Positions 21,335 through 26,699 of a DNA stretch of 26,699 nucleotides are shown piece by piece; positions within the stretch are counted from its first letter, which is position 1, and each line of letters opens with the position of its first letter. Location of the stretch: positions 1-26,699 of the forward strand of contig CAYRRR010000009.1 in NCBI GenBank assembly GCA_964426755.1, given 5' to 3'. Under the pieces are notes generated by a model, which was given only the letters and a program-made list of their open reading frames with translations, searched no databases and had not been told where the DNA came from. Source of the DNA: CAYRRR01 sp964426755 (GTDB taxonomy: Bacteria; Patescibacteriota; Saccharimonadia; Saccharimonadales; JAGQNJ01). Both the position numbers and the translations under genes were made by a program.

Positions 21335-21812
21335 AGAAAATAACCCTGGATCACCCGTGATGGATATACAGCGCCCAAATCAACCCACGGTCATCAAACC
21401 ATCCGGCTCGCTTAACCGACCAGCTACAATGGAGTACACTCGCCCAAGGCTTGATAGTACACAAATGCCTTCGCTTACGCCTGTACCGGCTCCTTCTGAG
21501 CCTGCACCGCAACCAATCGTCTCCAAGCCAAAGCGGTCAAAGAAGCCACTTGTCGTTCTATTGCTCGTACTATTGTTGGCTGCTGGCGGCGGAGGTGCGT
21601 ATTACTACTTTATGATTCTGAATAAAGATGTAGCACCAGCTGTCACACAACAACCAGAGCCTGAAGCACCAAAAGAAGACGCAGACGCAGTCAGTGCCAC
21701 GCCAGAAGGTGTCGATGAGGTTACGCGTCAAATCGATGAGAGTATGAACAGCGTGAATGACACAGAGGATTTTAAGCCTGATGATGTCAGTGATGACGCC
21801 CTGGGTCTCTAA
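21321..21812 (+). CDS. Single-pass membrane protein with Pro-rich cytoplasmic and acidic exported parts
   Basis: Function unknown. The N-terminal ~75 residues are Pro/Ser/Gln-rich and disordered (NKENNPGSPVMDIQRPNQPT). A basic stop SKPKRSKKP precedes one membrane helix (LVVLLLVLLLAAGGGGAYYY), then an acidic exported tail of about 60 residues rich in Asp/Glu (EPEAPKEDADAV, DDVSDDALGL). AAGGAG (21309-21314) places initiation at 21321 (6 nt spacing) rather than the adjacent ATG at 21318 or the open frame upstream. The frame overlaps the coiled-coil gene by 14 nt. The pairing and the opposite charge of tails suggest a complex across the membrane. Confidence 0.7.
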   Translation: MPPNKENNPGSPVMDIQRPNQPTVIKPSGSLNRPATMEYTRPRLDSTQMPSLTPVPAPSEPAPQPIVSKPKRSKKPLVVLLLVLLLAAGGGGAYYYFMILNKDVAPAVTQQPEPEAPKEDADAVSATPEGVDEVTRQIDESMNSVNDTEDFKPDDVSDDALGL

Positions 21813-21815
21813 ACA

Positions 21816-21843
21816 TTTACAAACGAAGCGGTAGGTGTACAAT
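21816..21843 (+). promoter_or_regulatory. Promoter of the HAD phosphatase gene, leaderless spacing
   Basis: TTTACA (21816-21821), 16 bp, and TACAAT (21838-21843) are followed by 8 nt (GAGCAATT) and ATG at 21852. No Shine-Dalgarno is present. Confidence 0.6.
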
Positions 21844-21851
21844 GAGCAATT

Positions 21852-22397
21852 ATGCCTGCAGTGAACCAGATCGTAGAAAATCTTGGTGAAATAGAACCGG
21901 GTCAGTACCCCATTTTGGTGTCAGATTGTGACAGTACGCTGTTTCCTCATAATTCAGCAGAACTTTATACCGATGCAGCTGAACTAATCGACCGCTTAAA
22001 ACCAGAAGTTATAACGTTGGTATCTGCCAATCCAAACAAGCAGCTTGCCGAAGCACGGGCCGAGGTTGTTGAGGGATATTCTTTTACTCCGCGACTTCCG
22101 AATTGGATTAAACTTGGCCTCTATAAAACTGCAACGGATAAAATTAAAGAACTAACAGATGCGGATCAAGCCCTGGTCTTGGGTGATCGATGGGCGATGG
22201 ATGTTGTGGTAGCTCGCTTTGTGCTTTTTAACAGTGGCATCAATAATCATGGCGTACTTGTTAGGCGCCCCGAAACATCAAAAACGGTCCTAATTGATCA
22301 TGTCGTTAGTCCAGTAGAGTTTGCCGCTGCCGCATTGTTAAAAAAGTCTGGATACGATCACATTATTCGTCCTCGCAAACAAGAAATTGCTGCTTAG
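21852..22397 (+). CDS. HAD-superfamily phosphatase (YqeG/GEP4-like)
   Basis: A cytoplasmic Mg2+-dependent phosphohydrolase. Motif I is Asp25-Cys-Asp27-Ser-Thr29 (VSDCDSTLF), with Asp25 the nucleophile and Asp27 the acid/base. Motif II is LVSANP (Ser58). A Lys near 93 in LYKTATDKI fits motif III, and LGDRWAMDVVVAR (110-122, Asp112 and Asp117) is motif IV. The absence of a large cap and the GDRxxxDVxxAR motif resemble YqeG and the phosphatidylglycerophosphatase GEP4. Length 181 is typical. The substrate is unknown. It converges on mscS, with one base between stops. Confidence 0.85.
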   Translation: MPAVNQIVENLGEIEPGQYPILVSDCDSTLFPHNSAELYTDAAELIDRLKPEVITLVSANPNKQLAEARAEVVEGYSFTPRLPNWIKLGLYKTATDKIKELTDADQALVLGDRWAMDVVVARFVLFNSGINNHGVLVRRPETSKTVLIDHVVSPVEFAAAALLKKSGYDHIIRPRKQEIAA

Positions 22398-22398
22398 G

Positions 22399-23295
22399 TT
22401 AGCCTTTATGAATTAAGGCTTGGGCTTGAGCTAGTTTAATATGGTTCTTCTCGAGGGCTTTTAACAGCTGTCGATAGAAAGCACCTTTAATGGCCCACTG
22501 GTCACCAGGCGTGGTTTTGCCTAAAACCTTTACGACTAAACCGTCACCACTCATCATTTCGATGCGTTCAAAATGAGGCGCTTCGATAATGTGCCGTTTG
22601 AAGTCTGGGTTTGATGCCAGCTCTTCACCGACATGGTTAATAACATGTTCTAACTTATCTATATCGACTGACTTATCAATTAATATCTCTTCATTTAGAT
22701 TGGCAAAATTCATAGTCATGTTAGTGGTGACAGCTATGTTGCCGTTGGGGATATGATGAAGTTGCCCACTCAGGTCACGTAGTACCGTGGTACGAATGGT
22801 AATGCCTTCAACGGTTCCGGTTATACGAAAACCCCCAAGTTGAGTTGAAATTTCAATGACATCACCAACGCGGTATTGATTCTCAGTAATAACAAAAAAA
22901 CCGCTCATAAAATCTTTTATAAGATTTTGAGCGCCAAAACCAAGGGCAACACCAATAATACCGGCGCTAGCGATGAGCGGTCCGGTATTAACGCCCAGCT
23001 CGTTAATAATCATTATGGCGGCAATGATAATAATAAAAATACGTAAGGTGGCGTTAACAAGACTGTCGAGTGTTCTAACACGCTTACGACGATCTGACTC
23101 AGTAGGAAAAAGATCAGGACGATGGGTAGCTCTGTGAACAATCTTATTTATAGTTTTTGCACCAAATCGATATAATACCTCAGCACCAATTATAATAATG
23201 ATAATCTGTAGTAAATGGGCTGCGCTCCAATCTATTAACAGATGCCAAACTTCATTGATGCGATCTTCAAGGCTGTTTAATAATGATTCCCACAT
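22399..23295 (-). CDS. MscS-family mechanosensitive channel
   Basis: A small-conductance mechanosensitive channel that vents solutes on hypo-osmotic shock. Three N-terminal hydrophobic helices (about 23-45, 74-96, 101-130) end in the pore-lining GLIASAGIIGVALGFGAQNLIKDFMSG, matching the MscS TM3 Gly/Ala pattern, split over 109-135. It is followed by the beta domain (GDVIEISTQLGGFRITGTVE) and a C-terminal alpha/beta part. Length 298 is typical. The ATG at 23295 lies only 32 nt from the divergent tsaC ATG. Confidence 0.92.
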   Translation of the reverse strand: MWESLLNSLEDRINEVWHLLIDWSAAHLLQIIIIIIGAEVLYRFGAKTINKIVHRATHRPDLFPTESDRRKRVRTLDSLVNATLRIFIIIIAAIMIINELGVNTGPLIASAGIIGVALGFGAQNLIKDFMSGFFVITENQYRVGDVIEISTQLGGFRITGTVEGITIRTTVLRDLSGQLHHIPNGNIAVTTNMTMNFANLNEEILIDKSVDIDKLEHVINHVGEELASNPDFKRHIIEAPHFERIEMMSGDGLVVKVLGKTTPGDQWAIKGAFYRQLLKALEKNHIKLAQAQALIHKG

Positions 23296-23305
23296 TGCGT
23301 ATATA

Positions 23306-23314
23306 GGTATAATA
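23306..23314. promoter_or_regulatory. Overlapping divergent -10 elements in a 32-bp intergenic region
   Basis: TATAAT (23308-23313, plus) serves tsaC, 14 nt before its ATG. On the minus strand TATTAT (23314-23309) or TATACC (23311-23306) lies 10-13 nt before the mscS ATG. Any -35 must lie within the opposing coding region; none is a good match. Confidence 0.45.
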
Positions 23315-23327
23315 ACACGGTAGTATT

Positions 23328-23918
23328 ATGAGTTCGCCAGTATATAAAATCCTTACCCAAGCCGCGCCTGGTCTTAAAACGGGCAAAATTGGTATTATCC
23401 CGACTGATACACTTTATGGTTTAGCTGCTTGCGCCGACAACGAGATGGCGGTTAAACGGCTCTATGCACTCAAAAAGCATGAGACAAAGCCTGGTACGCT
23501 TATCGCGGCTTCAGTTGAACAATTAGTAAACCTCGGTTTGAAAAAACGTTATCTTACAGCAGTTGAGCAGTATTGGTCGGGTGCTATTAGTGTTGTTATC
23601 CCAACCGGCCCAACTCTAGGCTATCTTCATCAAGGGAAATATTCCTTGGCGGTTAGGCTACCGGATGATTTGCGTTTACAAAAATTGCTTAGACAAACGG
23701 GTCCGTTGGTGACGTCCAGCGCTAATACGCCCGGAGAAAATCCAGCGACTACTATTGCGCAAGCGCAGTCATATTTTGGAGATTCTGTTGATTTTTATGT
23801 TGATGGTGGTAACAGGAATGGCCTGCCTTCAACACTAATTCGAATTGTAGATGACGCCGTTGAGGTCTTAAGAGAAGGAAGCGTAAAAATAAATGAAGCA
23901 ACAGGGAGAATACAATGA
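23328..23918 (+). CDS. tsaC: L-threonylcarbamoyladenylate synthase (TsaC/YrdC)
   Basis: Makes threonylcarbamoyl-AMP from threonine, bicarbonate and ATP, the first step of t6A tRNA modification at position 37. The YrdC domain spans residues about 8-190, with IIPTDTLYGLAA (23-34), KxRxxxKP-like KKHETKPGTLI, SLAVRLPDD and VTSSANTPGENPAT. At 196 aa it lacks the extra Sua5 domain, so it is the short TsaC type. It is coupled to the MazG-like gene by an ATGA overlap at 23915-23918. Confidence 0.93.
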   Translation: MSSPVYKILTQAAPGLKTGKIGIIPTDTLYGLAACADNEMAVKRLYALKKHETKPGTLIAASVEQLVNLGLKKRYLTAVEQYWSGAISVVIPTGPTLGYLHQGKYSLAVRLPDDLRLQKLLRQTGPLVTSSANTPGENPATTIAQAQSYFGDSVDFYVDGGNRNGLPSTLIRIVDDAVEVLREGSVKINEATGRIQ

Positions 23919-24238
23919 CTTTAAACGACTACCAACAAAAAGCGCTATTAACCGCAAAAGATCAAGGGAATGAGTTTTTTCATCGCGTGCTAGGCTTAGT
24001 TGGCGAAGCAGGAGAAATAGCAGAAAAAGTAAAGAAACTCGTACGTGACCACAACAGTGACCTAGCAAAGTTAGACAAAGATGATATTGCCAAAGAACTT
24101 GGTGACACTTTATGGTATATTGCAGCGCTTGCAGATTATTTAGGTTATAGTCTTGAAGAGATTGGCCAGCGTAATATAGATAAGATGTCAGATCGACAAA
24201 AACGCGGCCTAATCAACGGTACAGGTGATAACCGCTAG
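23915..24238 (+). CDS. MazG-like nucleotide pyrophosphohydrolase
   Basis: All-alpha NTP pyrophosphatase family; members hydrolyse NTPs or dNTPs to the monophosphate and pyrophosphate, removing damaged or excess nucleotides. The metal-binding pattern is present: GEAGEIAEKVKK (Glu31, Glu34, Glu37) and KELGDTLWYIAALA (Glu61, Asp64). The 107-residue single-domain length matches the short bacterial type rather than the duplicated MazG of E. coli. The start overlaps the tsaC stop. Confidence 0.9.
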   Translation: MTLNDYQQKALLTAKDQGNEFFHRVLGLVGEAGEIAEKVKKLVRDHNSDLAKLDKDDIAKELGDTLWYIAALADYLGYSLEEIGQRNIDKMSDRQKRGLINGTGDNR

Positions 24239-24251
24239 TGTGGATAACTAG

Positions 24252-24280
24252 TTGCATTTATGCTTCGCTTGTCATATTAT
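24252..24280 (+). promoter_or_regulatory. Promoter of the GH16 gene
   Basis: TTGCAT (24252-24257), 17-bp spacer, TATTAT (24275-24280). The leader of about 27 nt is A-rich (AAAAGAAAAAAT before the ATG) without a Shine-Dalgarno. Confidence 0.6.
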
Positions 24281-24313
24281 TGCGACATATAAACATAAGC
24301 TAAAAGAAAAAAT

Positions 24314-26185
24314 ATGGCATATACAAAAAAGAAAACAACCAGAACAACTAAAAATCGTGTTGCTAAGCGGCCAGCTCGCTCAAGCAAGGGTAATCAAAAT
24401 CTACTAGCCCGTTTGAGGGGCAATAAACGAGCAGTAGCTCTTATAGCAATACTGCTATTTGCAGTCGTGGGTTATGCAATTTATAACAGCGCTAAAGCAG
24501 AAGTCCGGCCCCTAGGGACAGAAGTCACTGGCGTAGGCAGCCTTGTGCCCTCAAAAAGCGATGAATTTAATGGTACAAGCTTAGATCTTAGCAAATGGCG
24601 GCCAAATTGGCTTGCTGGCAGCGACACTGCAGTTACGCCTCCTATTAACTCTGGTGAAGAAAGCTGTTATGACCCTAAGCAGGTAACCGTTAGTGGTGGT
24701 ACCGTAAAGCTGAAAGCAGAAGTTAATAATGGTGTCTCGGGGTGTGTAGTAAGCAATAGGTCGACTGCTAAGTATAAATCGGGCATGATTCAGTCTGACG
24801 CTGATAACGATGATTACAAGTATGGTTATTACGAGGCCAGGGTTTACTTTCCGGGATCAAACGGCAGAGTTAGTAACTTTCCTGCTTTTTGGACAAATGG
24901 TCAGCCAACCTGGCCTGCGAATGGTGAAATAGACATTGTTGAGGGCTTAGGGGGTGTGGTGCGCGCTCACTATCATGGCCCTAGCGGTAGTGCCGGCTCG
25001 CCAGACAGAAACCCCTCATGGATGCCCGACCCAACTGGTTGGCATGTGTACGGCATGAAGCGAGAGAAGGGTCGCCTTACGTTTTACTACGACGGCCGCC
25101 AGATATGGACGCACTCAAGCGGCGTAGTAGACTCTCCTCACTTTGTAATCTTTAACAATGGCATATCAAGAGAGCATGGTGGTCCACAGGTAGTGCCTTC
25201 AACCATGGAAGTTGATTACTTCCGGTTCTGGGAGCTTGGTAGCGGAACCGGTACTCAACCCCCAACTTCAAATACCCCTCCGACCGTTTCTCTGGGTAGC
25301 CTTAATTCAACCTATACTGCTCCAGCATCTATAAACCTTACCGCAACTGCAAGTGACAGCGACGGTGTGACAAAAGTAGAGTTCTATAATGGTTCAACCA
25401 AGCTCGGTGAAGACACCACCTCACCGTACAGCTTTAACTGGACAAATGTTCCGGCTGGTAGCTATTCAGTAACCGCAAAAGCTATCGATAGCAAGGGCGC
25501 CTCAGCCTCAAGCAGCGCAAAATCAATAACGGTTCAACAGTCCGGTACGACAACGCCACCACCCACAAACGACTCTGGAATAACCTTTGAAAAACTTAAT
25601 AGCAGCTATCCAGTTGGCTCAAACGTTACCCTGAAGGTATCGTCTAGCCGCAGGATCGACCGAGCATCGTTTTACAACAACGATCTGAACGGTTGGCTCG
25701 GTTCAGCGTATAGCTCACCTTACGAATGGACAATGAAGAATATTCAAGCAGGAACCTACAAGGTTTTTGTAAGAGTAACTGATGGCACTGGTACAACTAC
25801 TACCGAAACACAAACCTTTACCGTTTCGCGAACCAGCACACCTACACCTACCAGCGATACTCAGGCGCCGTCAACACCAACCAACCTTTTGTCAAGCTTG
25901 AGGCTTGATTGGTCAAGAATGAAGTATGTGCTTGATCTTCGTTGGACGGCATCGACAGATAATGTTGGCGTTAAAAATTACGTAGTCTCACGTAACGGAA
26001 CCCAAATTGGCACGCCAACCAACCCTGCTATCACTGACACTACCGAACTGACAGCCGGTACACCATACATCTACTACATATATGCGGTTGATGCTGCTGG
26101 TAACAAGTCAGAAACGATGTCTAACATAATTAAGACACAATGTACCTTTATATGGTGCCAGGTTTCTGAGCAAACTAAAAAATAA
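24314..26185 (+). CDS. Membrane-anchored or secreted GH16-family beta-glucanase with two Ig-like domains and an FN3-like domain
   Basis: A glycoside hydrolase for beta-1,3/1,4-type glucans or galactans. Residues 1-38 are extremely basic (KKKTTRTTKNRVAKRPAR) and cytoplasmic; 39-57 is a hydrophobic signal or anchor (AVALIAILLFAVVGYAIY) with AKA at 60-62 as a possible cleavage site. The GH16 domain is about 75-308, with the motif GEIDIVEG: Glu205 nucleophile, Asp207, Glu210 acid/base. Supporting segments are SDEFNGTSLDLSKW, KYGYYEARVYFP and GWHVYGMKRE. Pro/Thr linkers separate two Ig-like domains (about 322-407, with SPYSFNWTNVPAGSYSVTAK, and 421-506) from an FN3-like domain (about 519-606). The Ig-like units resemble the Big_7 type of glycanase adhesion modules. 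A bidirectional terminator follows. Confidence 0.9.
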   Translation: MAYTKKKTTRTTKNRVAKRPARSSKGNQNLLARLRGNKRAVALIAILLFAVVGYAIYNSAKAEVRPLGTEVTGVGSLVPSKSDEFNGTSLDLSKWRPNWLAGSDTAVTPPINSGEESCYDPKQVTVSGGTVKLKAEVNNGVSGCVVSNRSTAKYKSGMIQSDADNDDYKYGYYEARVYFPGSNGRVSNFPAFWTNGQPTWPANGEIDIVEGLGGVVRAHYHGPSGSAGSPDRNPSWMPDPTGWHVYGMKREKGRLTFYYDGRQIWTHSSGVVDSPHFVIFNNGISREHGGPQVVPSTMEVDYFRFWELGSGTGTQPPTSNTPPTVSLGSLNSTYTAPASINLTATASDSDGVTKVEFYNGSTKLGEDTTSPYSFNWTNVPAGSYSVTAKAIDSKGASASSSAKSITVQQSGTTTPPPTNDSGITFEKLNSSYPVGSNVTLKVSSSRRIDRASFYNNDLNGWLGSAYSSPYEWTMKNIQAGTYKVFVRVTDGTGTTTTETQTFTVSRTSTPTPTSDTQAPSTPTNLLSSLRLDWSRMKYVLDLRWTASTDNVGVKNYVVSRNGTQIGTPTNPAITDTTELTAGTPYIYYIYAVDAAGNKSETMSNIIKTQCTFIWCQVSEQTKK

Positions 26186-26200
26186 AGCTAACGTATAAGA

Positions 26201-26236
26201 CAAAAAGGCTGTGATTGTTGCGTCACAGCCTTTTTG
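26201..26236. terminator. Bidirectional intrinsic terminator
   Basis: CAAAAAGGCTGTGA (26201-26214) and TCACAGCCTTTTTG (26223-26236) form a 14-bp perfect stem with an 8-nt loop. The T-runs on both strands suit termination of the GH16 gene and of the convergent DNPH1-like gene. Confidence 0.9.
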
Positions 26237-26253
26237 TGTAATGTAAATTATGT

Positions 26254-26679
26254 TCACGATGTCTGTAAAAAAGCATCGATTGCAGCCAGTGCTTCGTTGA
26301 TGTGCGCATATTCTACCAGTTTTAAATGCGGGCTGCCTTCAATCATGGCTGACAATTTTTTGCCAATCTGAGGACGATACAAACACAGGACCGGTTTACC
26401 CCATTCCTCGGCCTTAGCGATTTCATAGCCGACGCCAAGGCTAGGGTTACTGACCTCTGCAATCATAACATCTGCTTCACGAACCCAATCGGTGTCAATC
26501 TTCCAGATTTCATGACTTGGTTTATTCATGCCTTGCTCGGTTAACTTTTGATCAGCAAATATTTCTGTTAACAGCTCACAACGAGTTTTAAGGTAATTAA
26601 CTATCTCTGCATACAGCGCTGCATCACTACGGCCACCTCTAATGGAGCATGCAAAATAAACTTTTTTCATATCAGACAT
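26254..26679 (-). CDS. DNPH1/Rcl-like 2'-deoxynucleoside 5'-phosphate N-hydrolase
   Basis: Cuts the N-glycosidic bond of deoxynucleoside monophosphates; human DNPH1 prefers 5-hydroxymethyl-dUMP, keeping it out of DNA. The Rossmann-like start VYFACSIRGGR (7-17) binds phosphate; DTDWVREADVMIAEVSNPSL (62-81) and GVGYEIAKA (82-90) contain the candidate catalytic acids Asp64 and Glu86; CLYRPQIGKKLSAMI (99-113) is very close to DNPH1. At 141 aa it is close to the usual ~150-170. The ATG at 26679 is preferred over an in-frame TTG at 26682, since CATACT (a -10-like hexamer) ends 8 nt before it. The related 2-deoxyribosyltransferases are a weaker alternative. Confidence 0.85.
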   Translation of the reverse strand: MSDMKKVYFACSIRGGRSDAALYAEIVNYLKTRCELLTEIFADQKLTEQGMNKPSHEIWKIDTDWVREADVMIAEVSNPSLGVGYEIAKAEEWGKPVLCLYRPQIGKKLSAMIEGSPHLKLVEYAHINEALAAIDAFLQTS

Positions 26680-26687
26680 CAAACTCT

Positions 26688-26693
26688 AGTATG
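26688..26693 (-). promoter_or_regulatory. Possible -10 (CATACT) 8 nt before the DNPH1-like start
   Basis: CATACT on the minus strand is followed by AGAGTTTG and ATG. The -35 would lie past the window end, so it cannot be checked here. Confidence 0.35.
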
Positions 26694-26699
26694 AGGGCT

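Noticed and set aside
24239..24247. Perfect DnaA box (TGTGGATAA) directly after the MazG-like stop
   Set aside because: Only one perfect copy was noticed, there is no cluster, AT-rich unwinding region or dnaA/dnaN neighbour, and one such 9-mer is not rare by chance in a window this size.

Overview
The window looks like a compact chromosome segment of a small-genome bacterium of the Patescibacteria (CPR), most likely Candidatus Saccharibacteria (TM7). This is inferred from gene content, not from a marker tree: an archaeal-type AspRS, a LexA-like DNA-binding protein without a protease domain, a cysteine-free MutY-like glycosylase, secreted CHAP hydrolases and many membrane-anchored proteins of unknown function. 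TGA is used as a stop codon, so the recoded Gracilibacteria/Absconditabacteria code does not apply. No mobile element, prophage, CRISPR array, tRNA or rRNA was seen.

Layout. 1-6973 is an envelope region: a secreted CHAP hydrolase fused to two mannose-type bulb lectin domains, a GT4 glycosyltransferase, a secreted LysM-CHAP hydrolase, a polyprenyl-phosphate sugar-1-phosphate transferase, and an overlapping gtrA / lexA-like / uppP operon. These suit synthesis of a lipid-linked surface glycan (first sugar on Und-P, further sugars by GT4, flipping by GtrA, Und-P recycling by UppP) plus cell-wall cutting. 6974-7280 carries a cobalamin riboswitch with a terminator ending at the start codon of a 464-residue protein I do not recognise. 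8697-10166 holds a 57-residue zinc ribbon, an integral membrane protein with conserved-looking acidic/His residues, and a NadD-like adenylyltransferase. 10200-15660 is membrane transport and thiol chemistry: a GltS-like symporter, a Kef-type antiporter, a small iron-permease-family protein, a membrane-anchored DsbA-like protein and a CBS-domain membrane protein. 15737-22397 mixes aspS, an anchored beta-propeller-like protein, an unknown 184-residue protein, a pterin dehydratase, the MutY-like glycosylase, a coiled-coil/anchored protein pair and a HAD phosphatase. 22399-26679 has an MscS channel, tsaC, a MazG-like pyrophosphohydrolase, an anchored GH16 glycanase with Ig/FN3 modules, and a DNPH1-like nucleotide hydrolase.

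Regulation and packing. Genes are tightly packed. Two convergent pairs share a TTAA stop, several operon junctions overlap as ATGA or GTGA, and one divergent pair is only 32 bp apart. At least eight genes have a -10-like hexamer ending 6-8 nt before the start codon and no usable Shine-Dalgarno, which suggests leaderless mRNAs, while genes with long leaders or in operons do have Shine-Dalgarno sequences. The most unusual items are the cobalamin riboswitch on an unknown gene, the CHAP plus tandem lectin protein (architecturally close to lectin-like bacteriocins), the leaderless promoter pattern, and a dyad-symmetric divergent promoter at 13268-13315.
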